A DNA stretch of 64,000 bases, from positions 4,477,501-4,541,500 of the forward strand of contig NZ_CP150269.1 in NCBI RefSeq assembly GCF_037976825.1. The letters are read 5' to 3'. Positions 63,829 through 64,000 of the stretch are shown in pieces. The translations under genes were made by a program, and so were the position numbers. Under the pieces are notes generated by a model, which saw only the letters and a program-made list of their open reading frames with translations, did not search any database and had not been told where the DNA came from. This DNA comes from Paenibacillus sp. FSL K6-1330. Lineage in GTDB: Bacteria > Bacillota > Bacilli > Paenibacillales > Paenibacillaceae. Each line of letters begins with the position of its first letter. The first letter of the stretch is position 1.

Positions 63829-64000
63829 TTATTTCGGATTCCCGAGGTTATGGTTTAGTGAATCCCGTAATTCATCATATGCGTCTCGAAGCCAAGGATG
63901 GACTACCTTCAGCAATTCACGCCGATTCCATAAGTATTGAATATATTCAAATGCGGCATGATCCAGCGAGGTTTGCAACTGCTCCGTAATCTCCTCTAAA
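63829..64000 (-). CDS. Protein of unknown function (N-terminus outside window)
   Basis: A minus-strand open frame from the window edge to the TAA at 63829-63831, giving 57 codons: LEEITEQLQTSLDHAAFEYI, QYLWNRRELLKVVHPWLRDA, then a short polar tail. The stop is 22 bases before the TTG start of the metallophosphoesterase, so an operon is likely. No family recognised. Confidence 0.55.
   Translation of the reverse strand, partial: LEEITEQLQTSLDHAAFEYIQYLWNRRELLKVVHPWLRDAYDELRDSLNHNLGNPK

Noticed and set aside
1..64000. CRISPR arrays, tRNA and rRNA genes, prophage
   Set aside because: No regular direct repeat-spacer pattern, cloverleaf or rRNA sequence and no phage structural genes were seen; the array spacers are too varied and gene-linked to be CRISPR.

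Overview
The window looks like chromosome from a Paenibacillus-type, Gram-positive, low-to-mid GC member of the Bacillales. Evidence is the strong AGGAGG-type ribosome binding sites, frequent GTG/TTG starts, lipoprotein and Gram-positive signal peptides, carbohydrate-active enzymes, the Bacillus-style adaA/adaB/alkA repair set, and families typical of this group (SulP, HxlR, GntR-ABC, pxpABC, Imm7). No rRNA, tRNA or CRISPR array was seen. Gene names rest on reading the translated sequences; no database search was possible.

Layout. 1-542: a truncated DUF3267 membrane zincin. 0.8-6.3 kb: a secreted PQQ-type sugar dehydrogenase with FN3 domains, then a SulP transporter, an ArsR-type repressor and a divergent Cys-rich protein that share ATATTCAAA-type boxes. 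6.4-12.8 kb: an AT-rich run of small unrelated genes, all on the minus strand (DUF6886 remnant, P-loop kinase, NUDIX, DUF1963, DUF2785, a 55-residue protein, streptothricin acetyltransferase, a broken double GNAT, a second NUDIX). Nearly every gene is followed by a structured 50-175 bp spacer with attC-like GTTAGAC/GTCTAAC ends, so the block resembles an integron gene-cassette array without a visible integrase. 13.1-17.0 kb: DNA repair (SPL-like radical SAM, 2OG-Fe(II) oxygenase, adaB, adaA, divergent alkA). 17.1-20.7 kb: a secreted protein, an HTH protein fused to a degenerate F1-ATPase beta-like domain, a nonsense-broken alpha/beta hydrolase and an acetamidase/formamidase. 21-30.3 kb: arabinofuranoside use (GH172, ribulokinase, LacI, GH127, AraC) around a small APH/secreted-protein operon. 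30.3-34.9 kb: SDR, aldo/keto reductase, MFS pump with HxlR regulator, DHFR-like reductase. 35-40 kb: a Fur-box siderophore uptake operon. 40.1-44.8 kb: a fluoride riboswitch controlling a CLC-F channel, whose terminator is the target of two tandem IS1182-family elements. 44.8-46.8 kb: GntR-ABC operon. 47-50.9 kb: a phosphodiester glycosidase, then a PrsW-like intramembrane protease fused to a C-terminal nuclease toxin domain with its Imm7 immunity gene. 51-54.3 kb: pyroglutamate release and 5-oxoprolinase (pcp, pxpA, pxpC, pxpB). 54.7-62.7 kb: a five-gene SWIM/HEAT/MoxR/DUF5682/VWA operon like E. coli yehLMPQ. 63-64 kb: a metallophosphoesterase and the end of another gene.

The most promising systems are the cassette-like array, the PrsW-toxin/Imm7 pair, the HTH-F1beta fusion, the MoxR-VWA five-gene machine, and the IS1182 pair, which has a correctly phased A_AAA_AAG frameshift signal and sits in a triplicated terminator palindrome.
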